In this document: piece after piece, positions 1-8,528 of the stretch
Numbering within the stretch: position 1 is the first letter of the stretch
How the letters are laid out: each line of letters begins with the position of its first letter
Assembly (NCBI GenBank): GCA_034927345.1
Contig: JAYFQE010000004.1
Coordinates: forward strand, 189,119-253,118
Source: JAYFQE01 sp034927345
GTDB taxonomy: Bacteria; Bacillota; Clostridia; Saccharofermentanales; UBA5734
Direction of reading: 5' to 3'
Length of the DNA: 64,000 nucleotides
Notes under the pieces: generated by a model
Databases searched by the model: none
What the model was told of the DNA's origin: nothing
The model's input: the letters and a program-made list of their open reading frames with translations, nothing else
Position numbers and translations under genes: made by a program

Positions 1-2
1 TT

Positions 3-569
3 AGATTTTTGAGATTGAATAAAGGGTTAAGTCAGGCAGAAATGGCAGAAAAAGTAGGCAAATCATTAAGTGCCTATAAATTATGGGAGTCTGGCGATAA
101 TGAACCAAGTATATCATCATTAATTTTTTTAGCTGATTTTTTTAGCGTGTCTCTTGATTTTTTAATTGCAAGACCAAGCGATATCGAGAGAAATGCTGTT
201 ACTGAATTTGAATTACATCTTGTTCCCAATCATAGGGGAGATTATATTCGACTAATTGAAGCAATCCAAAAATCACTTGATTATACTAATTTTCCTGTTC
301 CTGATCTCTTGGTAAAAGAGGATGAATTTTTACTCAAAATAGAATCCTTAAATATTCTCGCGGACGCTCTTAACAAAATGCATTCATTAGCATGGAGAAT
401 TGACGAAAACAGAAAATATACAATTGATGCAATTGATAATAAAAGCAAGGAGAGGCAATTCTTGATTGATGCAAACCTAGCAAGTGATCAGATCTTTATA
501 CTACAACAAGCATTTCAAGATATATTTAAAAAAATGCTTAAATATATCCTTGAATTGGGGCAATCATGA
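3..569 (+). CDS. XRE-family HTH transcriptional regulator, 5'-truncated by window edge
   Basis: The reading frame is open from the first bases of the window, so the true start probably lies to the left; a TTG at position 9 is available but lacks a visible ribosome-binding site. The N-terminal ~55 residues are a Cro/C1-type helix-turn-helix: LSQAEMAEKVG, then KSLSAYKLWESG, then PSISSLIFLADFF with a SLDFLI end, the usual pattern of phage and mobile-element repressors. The remaining ~125 residues are a helical, low-GC region I do not recognise. It lies 108 bases upstream of an integrase on the same strand, so it is probably the element's repressor or excision regulator (inference from position). 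Confidence 0.8.
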   Translation, partial: RFLRLNKGLSQAEMAEKVGKSLSAYKLWESGDNEPSISSLIFLADFFSVSLDFLIARPSDIERNAVTEFELHLVPNHRGDYIRLIEAIQKSLDYTNFPVPDLLVKEDEFLLKIESLNILADALNKMHSLAWRIDENRKYTIDAIDNKSKERQFLIDANLASDQIFILQQAFQDIFKKMLKYILELGQS

Positions 570-677
570 CAGGTGATTTGTCAGTATTCATTTACTTATT
601 AGAGATAGTTTTCGTTATTTGAATTGGTTCAATGATAAAAGATCGGAATTAATGCCAAGAAAGAAGGTGAAATAGAT

Positions 678-2117
678 ATGGCTATCGTAGAGAAGCGCGG
701 TAAATCATACTCGATCCGGATCAGTAACAAGTACAAAAAGGGTAAGCAGGACCGAAAAAACTTTACCTGGACACCGGATCCCGGATTGACTGAAAAGCAG
801 GAAGAAAAAGAGCTGCAGAAGCAGATAAGCCGATTAGAGGATCTTGTGACTACCGGTCGGGTACTTGATGGCAGTATCAAGTTTGAAACATTTGCTGAGA
901 AATGGCTTGAGCTTCATGCTGAAAAGCAACTGGAACCCAAGACAATATACGGATACAAAATGATGCTAGGCCGTATCAACCAGGCTATAGGACATATCCG
1001 GCTTGACCAACTGCAGCCGACTCACTTGTTATCCTTCTATCATAATCTAGCCGAGTCGGGGATCCGGGAGGATATCAGGTATACAGCAACAGCAACGCTC
1101 AAGACGGTCATGGATAAGGCATGCCTAAATGCTGCCCAACTAGCTCGCCTGGCCACAATAGGCAACAGTACCGCTTGTGCAGCTGTTAATGGCGCCAACG
1201 TTTTGAAAAAGACAACTGAGGCCATTGCAAAGGCCTTATCTGTAAGCCCAAACGAAATATTTGAGACGGTAAAAGGCAAATCTAATCTAGATGGTGTTAC
1301 GATTCTACATCACCACAGGCTGATTACCTCGATGCTCAACACCGCTGTCGAGTGGCAGGTGATACCTACTAATCCAGCTGATCGCGTCAAAGCTCCCAAA
1401 GCAGAAAAGCGGGAAGCGCGGTTCCTTGATGAGGTTCAAGCTCGCGAGATTATCAACGCTCTTGATTCCGAGCCGCTGCAGTTCCGGACCATGATAATTG
1501 TTTTAATATATACAGGCTTGCGGCGTGGTGAGTTGTGCGGTTTGAAATGGTCAGATATCGACTTTGCGGCCGGTATGCTGCAAGTCAATCGCGCTGTTCA
1601 ATATTTACCGAAAATGGGCTTGTTTGAAAAGCTGCCAAAGAGAAATTCAGTACGGCCGATCAAACTGCCATCGCTGGCAGCGCGGATTCTTCTTGAGCAT
1701 AAAAACGCTCAGGCAGCCGAAGCCGAAGCCTGTGGTGATGCCTGGCATGATATGGACCTGGTATTTACTCGAACAGATGGTACCTATTATAATCCGGATG
1801 ATCTGAGCGCGGCGTTTCGTGAATTCATCCTTAGCAAAGAATTGCCATCGGTTACGGCTCATAGTCTTCGGCACACAAATGCCACTCTTCAGATTGCCGG
1901 TGGTGTTGATATCCGAACCGTATCAAGGCGCCTGGGTCATGCTCAAACCAGCACGACCATGAATGTCTATTCACATGCCATTAAATCGGCTGATGAATCC
2001 GCTGCGTCGGTTCTTGATGACATGTTGAATCAAGACAAGAGAATGGATAAATCCAGCGGTAAATCGGTTGAAAAAGTGCCTCAAATGGCGCAAATTCAAG
2101 CCATGAACCACAAATAA
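678..2117 (+). CDS. int: Tyrosine recombinase (phage/ICE integrase) with an HTH inserted in the core-binding domain
   Basis: Site-specific recombinase of 479 residues. Residues 1-60 are an AP2-like arm-binding region (IVEKRGKSYSIRI), 68-130 plus 204-240 the SAM-like core-binding domain, and 250-440 the catalytic domain. Catalytic residues are visible: R282 (TGLRRGEL), a candidate K321, H395/R398 (HSLRH), H421 (LGH) and the nucleophile Y431 (MNVYSH). Between residues ~140 and ~200 the core-binding domain is interrupted by a segment that reads as a Cro-like HTH (NAAQLARLATIG, then KKTTEAIAKALSVSPNEIF). The gene ends 76 bases from the 3' end of a tRNA-Arg(CCT), the usual layout of an element integrated in a tRNA gene with the integrase at its end. 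The element would extend left, out of the window. An ATG start fits the conserved N-terminus. Confidence 0.93.
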   Translation: MAIVEKRGKSYSIRISNKYKKGKQDRKNFTWTPDPGLTEKQEEKELQKQISRLEDLVTTGRVLDGSIKFETFAEKWLELHAEKQLEPKTIYGYKMMLGRINQAIGHIRLDQLQPTHLLSFYHNLAESGIREDIRYTATATLKTVMDKACLNAAQLARLATIGNSTACAAVNGANVLKKTTEAIAKALSVSPNEIFETVKGKSNLDGVTILHHHRLITSMLNTAVEWQVIPTNPADRVKAPKAEKREARFLDEVQAREIINALDSEPLQFRTMIIVLIYTGLRRGELCGLKWSDIDFAAGMLQVNRAVQYLPKMGLFEKLPKRNSVRPIKLPSLAARILLEHKNAQAAEAEACGDAWHDMDLVFTRTDGTYYNPDDLSAAFREFILSKELPSVTAHSLRHTNATLQIAGGVDIRTVSRRLGHAQTSTTMNVYSHAIKSADESAASVLDDMLNQDKRMDKSSGKSVEKVPQMAQIQAMNHK

Positions 2118-2157
2118 ACCACAAATTACATAACCGAACAAAATAACCGATATGAGA

Positions 2158-2189
2158 AAACCGCTGAAAGGCTACAGCCTCAGCGGTTT
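2158..2189 (-). terminator. Hairpin between integrase and tRNA-Arg
   Basis: Near-perfect inverted repeat: AAACCGCTGA and TCAGCGGTTT flank an inner GGCT/AGCC pair. On the - strand it is followed by TTTTCTC and lies just past the tRNA 3' end, so it probably terminates the tRNA transcript. It may also stop integrase transcription on +, though the T-run there is short. Confidence 0.6.
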
Positions 2190-2192
2190 ACT

Positions 2193-2269
<77 letters not shown>

Positions 2270-2305
2270 ACGGCAAAGTCATTTTAGGTTATCGCACCGC
2301 GGCTG

Positions 2306-2545
2306 TCAATCAAAGAAACAATCGGACATCCGCCGCAATTCGTTACGGCGCAGCTCAGTAATTTCCTGGTCGATCCGATAATGTGTTTCATCGATTTGAA
2401 TAATAAAATCACCGATATGAATTTGAAAAGGGATCAAGCGGCGGTCAATATGGATCGATGATTGATCAACACACAGAACCGTCACCTGATCATCGGACAA
2501 ATCCTTGATAAAGCCTTCGACAGGATCAGTCATTGTCGCCATCAT
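2306..2545 (-). CDS. DUF3006-like small protein
   Basis: A 79-residue protein. The pattern DPVEGFIKDLSDDQVTVL, then IHIDRRLIPFQIHIGDFI, then a charged C-terminal helix (ITELRRNELRRM) resembles DUF3006 proteins, which are small beta-rich domains of unknown role. The start is set at the ATG at 2545 because AGAGGGGG lies 5 bases upstream; a GTG at 2551 would overlap that site. It reads alone on the - strand between the tRNA and the + strand housekeeping genes. No membrane or export signal is visible. Confidence 0.6.
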   Translation of the reverse strand: MMATMTDPVEGFIKDLSDDQVTVLCVDQSSIHIDRRLIPFQIHIGDFIIQIDETHYRIDQEITELRRNELRRMSDCFFD

Positions 2546-2672
2546 GCTCACCCCCTCTTATTTTACCATGACCGGCCTTATTTCGCGCCAAAGCAAATGT
2601 CTGCCGGAATGACATAAAAGACCTGTTTATTCGTGATGATTCCCTTATAATGAGGATGAGAGCAGTAAAGGA

Positions 2673-3197
2673 ATGAAAGGGTTAACAGAGGAAACGAAAT
2701 ATAAAAGTATGAATAGGACTAAATCGCCTGATCCGGCGCAGAAGGCTTTTTCGGAAAACCGCCTGTCCGGGGGAAAACGGTTTTCCGGATTGAAATGGGG
2801 AGACTGGCTGTTATACGGCCTCATTGGCGGATTGGCGTTCATTTTATTTTTAGCTGCGCCGCAAAGCCGTTTTGCAGCGGGTAAGCCGGCGGCCGGCGCT
2901 TCGGCGGTCGTTCTTCAGGATGGACGGACGATTCTGGAACTGTCGGCTGAAGAATTGGCCGGAACCGGCGAAAAAACCTTAACCGTTAATGATTATCATT
3001 ACACCTTGATTTATGATCATGGCCGTATTCGTTTTAGTCAAGCCGATTGTCCCGACCGAATTTGCGTTCAATCAGGCTGGATCAGCCAGGAAGGGCAGAT
3101 TGTCGCCTGTGTGCCGGGACACTTGATTTTGAAAATACGGGGCGGGAAAAATCAACCGGCTGAAGAGACCGGCGACGTGGATATTATCGTCCGTTAG
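2673..3197 (+). CDS. NusG domain II-containing membrane-anchored protein
   Basis: A 174-residue protein. After a basic ~40-residue N-terminus there is GDWLLYGLIGGLAF followed by more hydrophobic residues, giving one membrane anchor at about 48-65. The outside part carries VVLQDGRTILELSAEELAG and a conserved ADCPDRICVQSGWIS...VACVPGHLILKI core, typical of the NusG_II family (PF07009) with its paired cysteines. The molecular role is not established. It sits 30 bases before a Gx/HepT-type transporter, a pairing common in Clostridia, which suggests a shared role in quinone, isoprenoid or redox metabolism (inference). The start is uncertain: ATG 2673 has AAGGA immediately upstream, and an internal ATG at 2709 is possible. 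Confidence 0.75.
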   Translation: MKGLTEETKYKSMNRTKSPDPAQKAFSENRLSGGKRFSGLKWGDWLLYGLIGGLAFILFLAAPQSRFAAGKPAAGASAVVLQDGRTILELSAEELAGTGEKTLTVNDYHYTLIYDHGRIRFSQADCPDRICVQSGWISQEGQIVACVPGHLILKIRGGKNQPAEETGDVDIIVR

Positions 3198-3227
3198 CCT
3201 GAGAAAGGATTGAGAGAAGGATATAAC

Positions 3228-3812
3228 ATGCGTTTAGCAATCAGACCGGCAGATAATCGTATAGGGCTACAACGGCAACATCTGCGGCGTTTGACTGTGG
3301 ATGCGGTTCTGGTTGCCCTGGCGTTGGTTTTATCTATAGCGGAACACTGGATACCGCTGGATTTGATCGTGCCTGTTCCGGGAATAAAGCTGGGTCTGGC
3401 TAATATTGTCACCCTATTTGCTCTTCTAAGGTTGCACGTTAGTGACGCGGCCGCTATATTAATAGTACGCTGTTTGATGATCGGCGTCATCAACGGCCCG
3501 ATGACTATGCTGTTTTCCTTGTCCGGCGGACTGACAGCATTATTGTTGATGTGGCTGCTTGCTCATTGGGAGGACCGGGTGTTTTCGGTTATCGGCATCA
3601 GCCTGGCCGGCGCGGCGGCGCATAATATCGGGCAGGTTGCCATGGCCGGTCTGGTGCTTCATGAACCTTTGCTGCTTGTGACCTACCTGCCGGTCTTGCT
3701 GCTGACCAGTCTGGCCGCGGGAACGCTGACCGGCCTTGCCGCTTTCCCTGTTGTCCGCCGCTTCCGCAAATCGGGTTGCCGCCCGTATCCGGAGATGAAG
3801 GAGACTTGCTAG
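3228..3812 (+). CDS. Gx transporter family / heptaprenyl diphosphate synthase component I-like membrane protein
   Basis: A 194-residue polytopic protein with about five membrane segments. The motifs VDAVLVALALVLSIAEHWIP, GIKLGLANIVTLFAL and IVRCLMIGVINGP match the Hpre_diP_synt_I family (PF07456), which resembles ECF-type substrate-binding S components. The family was named for proximity to polyprenyl diphosphate synthases; actual substrate transport is inferred, not shown. The ATG at 3228 is chosen because AGAAGGA lies 6 bases upstream. It forms a unit with the NusG-II protein upstream and the PAP2 phosphatase 3 bases downstream, consistent with undecaprenyl/isoprenoid metabolism (inference). 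Confidence 0.8.
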   Translation: MRLAIRPADNRIGLQRQHLRRLTVDAVLVALALVLSIAEHWIPLDLIVPVPGIKLGLANIVTLFALLRLHVSDAAAILIVRCLMIGVINGPMTMLFSLSGGLTALLLMWLLAHWEDRVFSVIGISLAGAAAHNIGQVAMAGLVLHEPLLLVTYLPVLLLTSLAAGTLTGLAAFPVVRRFRKSGCRPYPEMKETC

Positions 3813-3815
3813 TTT

Positions 3816-4409
3816 ATGAAAATTGTGACGATCGTTTTTGTTATCCTTAATTTGACAGGATTTCTGGTCCTGGCGATTGTCAATCCGCTTTTGGACCCCT
3901 TGAATTTCCGCGTCCGGAAATGGATCAACGGCAACCGGAGACCGGGCTTGCGCCCCTTGATGATTTTAACCCACAAATATAATGACGTTCTCTCGCTGTC
4001 TGTTCAATTGCTCGTGCTGGCTTTGCTGATTGGATTTGTGCTGCATAATTGGTCGCATGCCATGGTTTTGACTTCGGTTATGTTTGTCCAGACAACGGTG
4101 GTCAGTGTCAGCAAACGTCTGACCTCCATAGACCGGCCGCCGCAAATCGCCTCGCACGTGTTCATGACTTCCGGGTCTTATCCCAGCGGACACAGCGCGG
4201 CCAGCTTGTCGTTTGCCCTTTTGGTGCCAACGGTATTGAAACCTTATCTGCCTTTGCCTGTCCTGATCATGATTGCCGTTTATCTGATGGCGGTAGCCTT
4301 GATGACCGCTTATGGCCGCCTCTACCTGGATGTACATTGGCTGTCGGATATTTTCGGCGGCTGGTTTTTGGCGACGGCTACTTATCTGCTCAGCCGTATG
4401 CTGTTATAA
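3816..4409 (+). CDS. PAP2-family membrane phosphatase
   Basis: A 197-residue integral membrane protein with about five membrane segments. All three phosphatidic-acid phosphatase type 2 motifs are present: KRLTSIDRP (motif 1), YPSGHSA (motif 2, catalytic His) and GRLYLDVHWLSD (motif 3, catalytic His and Asp). Likely substrates are lipid phosphates such as undecaprenyl diphosphate or phosphatidylglycerol phosphate on the outer face of the membrane; which one cannot be told from sequence. It starts 3 bases after the upstream gene and is probably co-transcribed with it. Confidence 0.88.
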   Translation: MKIVTIVFVILNLTGFLVLAIVNPLLDPLNFRVRKWINGNRRPGLRPLMILTHKYNDVLSLSVQLLVLALLIGFVLHNWSHAMVLTSVMFVQTTVVSVSKRLTSIDRPPQIASHVFMTSGSYPSGHSAASLSFALLVPTVLKPYLPLPVLIMIAVYLMAVALMTAYGRLYLDVHWLSDIFGGWFLATATYLLSRMLL

Positions 4410-4445
4410 TATGATGACACAGAGCAAAGGAAAGGAGAGCATGAT

Positions 4446-5657
4446 TTGAAAATTGTTATAACCACGTTGTTCGGCATTGAAGCGCTGACTGCTGATGAAT
4501 TAATAGGCCTCGGCTATAACCGGAACCAGTTTGCCGTGACGGACGGCCAGATTGTTCTCGATGCCGGCGAGCCGGCGGCAGCTGCCGCGTTAGCTGTTGC
4601 CAGGCTGAATGTTTTTCTGAGCACAGCCGAACGGGTATTGCTGCAGCTGGCAGAATTTCCCGCGGCTGATTTTGAAACCTTGTTTGACTCGACATCCCGG
4701 CTGCCCTGGGAAGAATGGATTCCCTCCGGCTATGCTTTCCATATTAACGGTTACTCCCGCAAATCCAAACTTTTCGGTATATCAGCCTGTCAAAGCCTGA
4801 TTAAAAAAGCTATTGTCAGCCGTTTATTAAAAGCCCGGCATCTGCCTGCCGACGGCCAGCTGCCTGAAGATATGGGAATCGGCCTGGTTCGCGTTCAATT
4901 CTCGCTCGTAGCGGATATCGCGACGCTCATGGTCGATACCTCGGGCGACGGTTTGCATAAGCGCGGATACCGGCCGCTGCAGCATGAGGCGCCGATCAAA
5001 GAAACCCTGGCCGCTGCTTTGCTGAGGCTTTCGCATTTTAAACCGTTCAGCGACGAAGCTCTGCTGGATCCGATGTGCGGATCAGGCACCATCCCGATCG
5101 AAGCGGCATTATTGGCCGCCCGGATCGCTCCCGGCATGAATCGTCCCTTTGCCGGCGAGCAATGGCCTTTTATCGGCGGCGCGGCATTTAGCCTGGCCCG
5201 GGATGAAGCCCTTTCCCTGATGACGCGCCAGGCGCCGGAACACCCCTTTATATTTGGTTCCGACTTATCGCCGGAGGCTGTGGAAATTGCCCGCCTTAAT
5301 GCGCACCGTGCCGGCGTTGCCGACTGGATACGTTTTCGCCAGGCTAATGTCCTGAATATCAAAGCGGCGGATTTGCCTGAACTGACCGGCTTCCCCCGTC
5401 ATTTGATTATCTGTAATCCGCCTTATGGCGAACGGATGCTGGATCCCAAGCAAGCTGAACAGCTTTTATCGGATTTCAGTCATATTTATCTTGAGAAAGG
5501 CCAGGCCAGGCCTGATATACGCCTGTCGGTTATTACGCCGAATGAATCTTATGAACGATTAGCCGGAGGGCAGGCGGATAAACGTAGAAAATTGTATAAT
5601 GGCATGATCAAATGCACATTATATCATTATTATCGCCAAAGGAGACTGCATTCATGA
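4446..5657 (+). CDS. THUMP-domain class I SAM-dependent rRNA methyltransferase (RlmL/YpsC type)
   Basis: A 403-residue protein. Residues 1-50 form a ferredoxin-like start (KIVITTLFGIEALTADEL), about 55-165 a THUMP RNA-binding domain, and about 165-400 a Rossmann methyltransferase with DPMCGSGTIPIEAAL (SAM binding) and the catalytic ICNPPYGERM (NPPY), typical of N2-guanine methylation of 23S rRNA. It matches the short bacterial YpsC/RlmL-N form and lacks the second methyltransferase domain of E. coli RlmL. The TTG start has AAAGGAGA about 9 bases upstream and fits the family N-terminus. Its stop overlaps the next gene's start (ATGA). Confidence 0.9.
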   Translation: MKIVITTLFGIEALTADELIGLGYNRNQFAVTDGQIVLDAGEPAAAAALAVARLNVFLSTAERVLLQLAEFPAADFETLFDSTSRLPWEEWIPSGYAFHINGYSRKSKLFGISACQSLIKKAIVSRLLKARHLPADGQLPEDMGIGLVRVQFSLVADIATLMVDTSGDGLHKRGYRPLQHEAPIKETLAAALLRLSHFKPFSDEALLDPMCGSGTIPIEAALLAARIAPGMNRPFAGEQWPFIGGAAFSLARDEALSLMTRQAPEHPFIFGSDLSPEAVEIARLNAHRAGVADWIRFRQANVLNIKAADLPELTGFPRHLIICNPPYGERMLDPKQAEQLLSDFSHIYLEKGQARPDIRLSVITPNESYERLAGGQADKRRKLYNGMIKCTLYHYYRQRRLHS

Positions 5658-6487
5658 AAGGGATTATTTTAGCGGCCGGGTATGCCACGCGGCTGTATCC
5701 GCTGACATTAAACCGGGCTAAAGCGCTCCTGCCGGTCCATGACCGGCCGATTATCGATTATATTGTGGATCAGATGCTGACGCTGCCGGATTTGGATCAA
5801 TTGATCGTCATCAGCAATCACCGGTTTGCCGGCCAATTCTATGAATGGGCAGCCAAACGCAACCAAGAGCTTACCGCTGCAGGCCGACAAAAAAGCAATC
5901 CGGGAGCCGATCCGTTCATTCGGGTGCTTGATGACGGTACGACCAGCGAGGGAGACCGGCTGGGCGCTATCGGCGATATGCAGTACTGCATCGACCAATT
6001 GAACATCGATGATGATTTGCTGGTTATCGCCGGCGATAATTTATTTACTTTTCAATTATATGATGCCTGGAGCCATTTCCATCAGCATGGCGAAGACATG
6101 ATTTTAGCCCGCAAAATGCCGCCGGAAGAAGACTTACATCGTTATGCGATAGCGGTCGTCAATGATCAAGGCCTGGTTTCCGATTTGGCAGAAAAACCAG
6201 AACACCCCAAAACCAATCTGGCCGTTTATGCGACCTATTTCTATCGCCGCGATACGGTTCCTTTAATCAACGAGTATCTGGCCGCCGGCAACAAGCCGGA
6301 TGCTCCCGGCAACTTCCCGGCCTGGCTATATCAGCGAAAACCGGTGCGTGTTTACTTCTTTGAAGGTTTATGTATTGATATCGGGACGCCGCAATCATAT
6401 GAAGATGTCCAGACAACTTTCCCTGTGTCCGCCACTGGCGAACAGGTTAATCAGGATTTTATGGATACAACACCAGACAAAGCCTGA
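5654..6487 (+). CDS. Nucleotidyltransferase (sugar-1-phosphate NTP transferase family)
   Basis: A 277-residue cytosolic enzyme expected to activate a sugar or polyol phosphate with an NTP. The N-terminus MKGIILAAGYATRLYPLT is the NTP_transferase signature (G-x-G/A-T-R-L), followed by RAKALLPVHDRPIIDYI. VIAGDNLF provides the metal-binding Asp, and YAIAVVNDQGLV, LAEKPEHP and CIDIGTPQSYEDV are the usual later motifs of RmlA/GalU-like enzymes. The nucleotide and sugar cannot be told. ATG 5654 is chosen (ATGA overlap with the methyltransferase; GGAG 9 bases upstream). A hairpin (AGCCTGA/TCAGGCT, 6481-6498) overlaps the stop codon but lacks a T-run. Confidence 0.85.
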   Translation: MKGIILAAGYATRLYPLTLNRAKALLPVHDRPIIDYIVDQMLTLPDLDQLIVISNHRFAGQFYEWAAKRNQELTAAGRQKSNPGADPFIRVLDDGTTSEGDRLGAIGDMQYCIDQLNIDDDLLVIAGDNLFTFQLYDAWSHFHQHGEDMILARKMPPEEDLHRYAIAVVNDQGLVSDLAEKPEHPKTNLAVYATYFYRRDTVPLINEYLAAGNKPDAPGNFPAWLYQRKPVRVYFFEGLCIDIGTPQSYEDVQTTFPVSATGEQVNQDFMDTTPDKA

Positions 6488-6612
6488 AAAATCAGGCTTG
6501 GGAACAATAGACAAAAGTGTGTTCGGTTTACCGGACGAAATAGTGCAAAACACAATAACTCGTCATGGCAAGCCTTTACAGACTTAAAAATCCGCAAAGC
6601 GTTGTCCTGTAG

Positions 6613-6642
6613 TTATGCACAGAGTTTTCCACATTATCCACA
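6613..6642 (+). promoter_or_regulatory. Cluster of three DnaA-box-like 9-mers
   Basis: Three boxes in the same orientation lie in 30 bases: TTATGCACA (6613-6621), TTTTCCACA (6625-6633) and TTATCCACA (6634-6642). The third is the exact consensus, the first fits TTATNCACA, and the second has one mismatch. They sit in the 207-base gap before proA. They may be a DnaA-binding regulatory or titration site, since no dnaA or dnaN is nearby. Confidence 0.5.
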
Positions 6643-6694
6643 GGCTGGAGGATTTTGGGGAAAAGTCGGATGTTATGAAAAAGAGGATAAAAAC

Positions 6695-7999
6695 ATGGAC
6701 ATCAATCAATTAACCATGCAAGCCCGATTAGCTTCCAGAAAACTTGCTTTTATAAATCAGGAAGCCAAGAATTCAGCTTTGCAAAAGATAGCAGACACGC
6801 TTCTTACACAAAGAGAGGCTATATTTTCCGCAAATCATATAGATCTTGAACGAAGTAAAACAGCCGGTATCGCTGCGCCGCTGCTTAAACGCCTGAACTT
6901 TGATCAGGATAAATTACGTCAGGTTGTCGATGGGCTGATCAGCCTGATCCATATGCCTGATCCGGTTGGCCGGACACAATTGGCCACGCGCCTTGATCAC
7001 GATTTGGATTTATATCGTGTCAGCTGCCCGATCGGCGTTATCGGCGTTATCTTTGAATCGCGGCCGGATGCTCTGGTGCAGATTTCCGGATTATGCCTGA
7101 AAAGCGGCAACGCAGTCCTCCTGAAAGGCGGCTCGGAAGCCATGGAAACCAACCGTATTCTGGCGGAATTGATTGCCGCGGCCGGTATTGAGGCAGGTAT
7201 GCCGGCCGGCTGGCTGGGCTTGCTGGAAACCCGCAATGATGTCAGCCAGTTGCTGGATCGCGACCGGGAAGTTGATTTGCTGATTCCGCGCGGTTCGAAT
7301 GAATTTGTCCGCTATATCATGGAACATACGCATATTCCTGTTCTGGGCCACGCCGATGGAGTCTGCCATATTTATCTGGATAAAAACGCAGACGCGGAAA
7401 TGGCTTTGCGATTGACTTTAGACAGCAAAACACAATCTGTCGCCGTCTGCAATGCGGTGGAAACAGTTCTCATCCATTCGGCGCTCGTGCCGAAGCTGCT
7501 GCAGCCTCTGGCTGATTCACTGCGGGCGGCCGGCGTTGAGCTTTTCGGCTGCGATCGGGTTTGCAGTCTGCTGGGCTGCAAACCGGTTAGTCACTGGCAC
7601 CAGGAATATTTAGACTATAAAATTTCATTGAAAATCGTCGACCATCTGGCCGATGCCATCACGCATATCAACACCTATGGATCCAAACATACCGATGCTA
7701 TTGTGACGGCCGATGAAACGGCCGCCCGGCAGTTTATGCTTGAAGTTGACGCCGCCAACGTCTTCTGGAATTGTTCGACGCGGTTCAGTGACGGATACCG
7801 ATATGGCTTCGGCGCCGAAGTCGGCATCAGCACCAGCAAGCTTCATGCCCGCGGCCCTGTGGGGTTGGAGGGATTGCTGACTTATCAATATCGCTTGCTT
7901 GGCCGGGGTCAGATTGTCGCCGACTATACATCGGGCCGAACAGAGTTTATCCATGAACCGATTGATCATCCTTATCCGCTTTCCTCCTCCGGCCGTTAG
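6695..7999 (+). CDS. proA: Gamma-glutamyl phosphate reductase
   Basis: A 434-residue NADPH-dependent reductase that converts gamma-glutamyl phosphate to glutamate-5-semialdehyde in proline synthesis (cytosol). Visible are CPIGVIGVIFESRPDALVQISG, LKGGSEAMETNR, DLLIPRGSNEFV and a DSKTQSVAVCNAVETVLIH segment that holds the catalytic cysteine (VCNAVET). RFSDGYRYGFGAEVGISTSK is the conserved C-terminal signature. Length fits the family (about 415-430). The ATG at 6695 has GAGGAT upstream, while an in-frame start at 6602 would swallow the DnaA-like boxes. No proB (glutamate 5-kinase) is adjacent, unlike the common proBA pair. Confidence 0.96.
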   Translation: MDINQLTMQARLASRKLAFINQEAKNSALQKIADTLLTQREAIFSANHIDLERSKTAGIAAPLLKRLNFDQDKLRQVVDGLISLIHMPDPVGRTQLATRLDHDLDLYRVSCPIGVIGVIFESRPDALVQISGLCLKSGNAVLLKGGSEAMETNRILAELIAAAGIEAGMPAGWLGLLETRNDVSQLLDRDREVDLLIPRGSNEFVRYIMEHTHIPVLGHADGVCHIYLDKNADAEMALRLTLDSKTQSVAVCNAVETVLIHSALVPKLLQPLADSLRAAGVELFGCDRVCSLLGCKPVSHWHQEYLDYKISLKIVDHLADAITHINTYGSKHTDAIVTADETAARQFMLEVDAANVFWNCSTRFSDGYRYGFGAEVGISTSKLHARGPVGLEGLLTYQYRLLGRGQIVADYTSGRTEFIHEPIDHPYPLSSSGR

Positions 8000-8043
8000 T
8001 GGTACAATAATCCGAAAGTGAAGAAATGATGGAGGAAAACTTC

Positions 8044-8499
8044 ATGAAAATAGTATTGGGCAGCGACCATGCCGGCTATCAGTTAAAACGGCTGATTATG
8101 GATAATCTCGGCAAACAAGGTATTGATTGTGAAGATTTTGGCGCTCCGAACGGCGTCGACGCCGCCAGCTATGTCCCATACGGAACCGCTGTGGCCCGCG
8201 CCATGCAGGCCGGACAGGCTGATTTCGGCATCGTCATCTGCGGCACCGGACTGGGGATATCGATGACCGTCAATAAATTTAAGGGTATTCGCGGAGCTTT
8301 ATGCACCAATGAATACATGGCGCGGATGTCCCGTCAGCATAATAATGCCAATGTGCTTGCCCTGGGCGCCCGGGTTGTCGGATCTGCCCTGGCCTTTGCC
8401 ATTGTGGACGCTTTCCTGGCAGAGCCTTTTGAAACAGGCGGCCGCCATCAGGCGCGTGTCAATGAAATTATTGCGACCGAAAATGAAAATTTTAAATAA
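8044..8499 (+). CDS. rpiB: RpiB/LacA/LacB-family sugar-phosphate isomerase
   Basis: A 151-residue aldose-ketose isomerase, most likely ribose-5-phosphate isomerase B of the pentose phosphate pathway. It shows LGSDHAGYQLK at the N-terminus, FGIVICGTGLGISMTVNK (active-site Cys and phosphate loop) and CTNEYMARMSRQHNNANVLALGAR. Allose-6-phosphate or galactose-6-phosphate isomerase is the alternative, but proximity to upp and the atp operon fits RpiB. ATG 8044 follows GGAGG by about 8 bases. Confidence 0.9.
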   Translation: MKIVLGSDHAGYQLKRLIMDNLGKQGIDCEDFGAPNGVDAASYVPYGTAVARAMQAGQADFGIVICGTGLGISMTVNKFKGIRGALCTNEYMARMSRQHNNANVLALGARVVGSALAFAIVDAFLAEPFETGGRHQARVNEIIATENENFK

Positions 8500-8528
8500 A
8501 TAATACCGAACAGAAACAGGGAGGTTGC

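Noticed and set aside
6601..6694. DnaA-box cluster as the chromosomal origin
   Set aside because: No dnaA, dnaN or gene-strand switch is near; genes on both sides read in the same direction. Kept as a DnaA-binding site candidate only.
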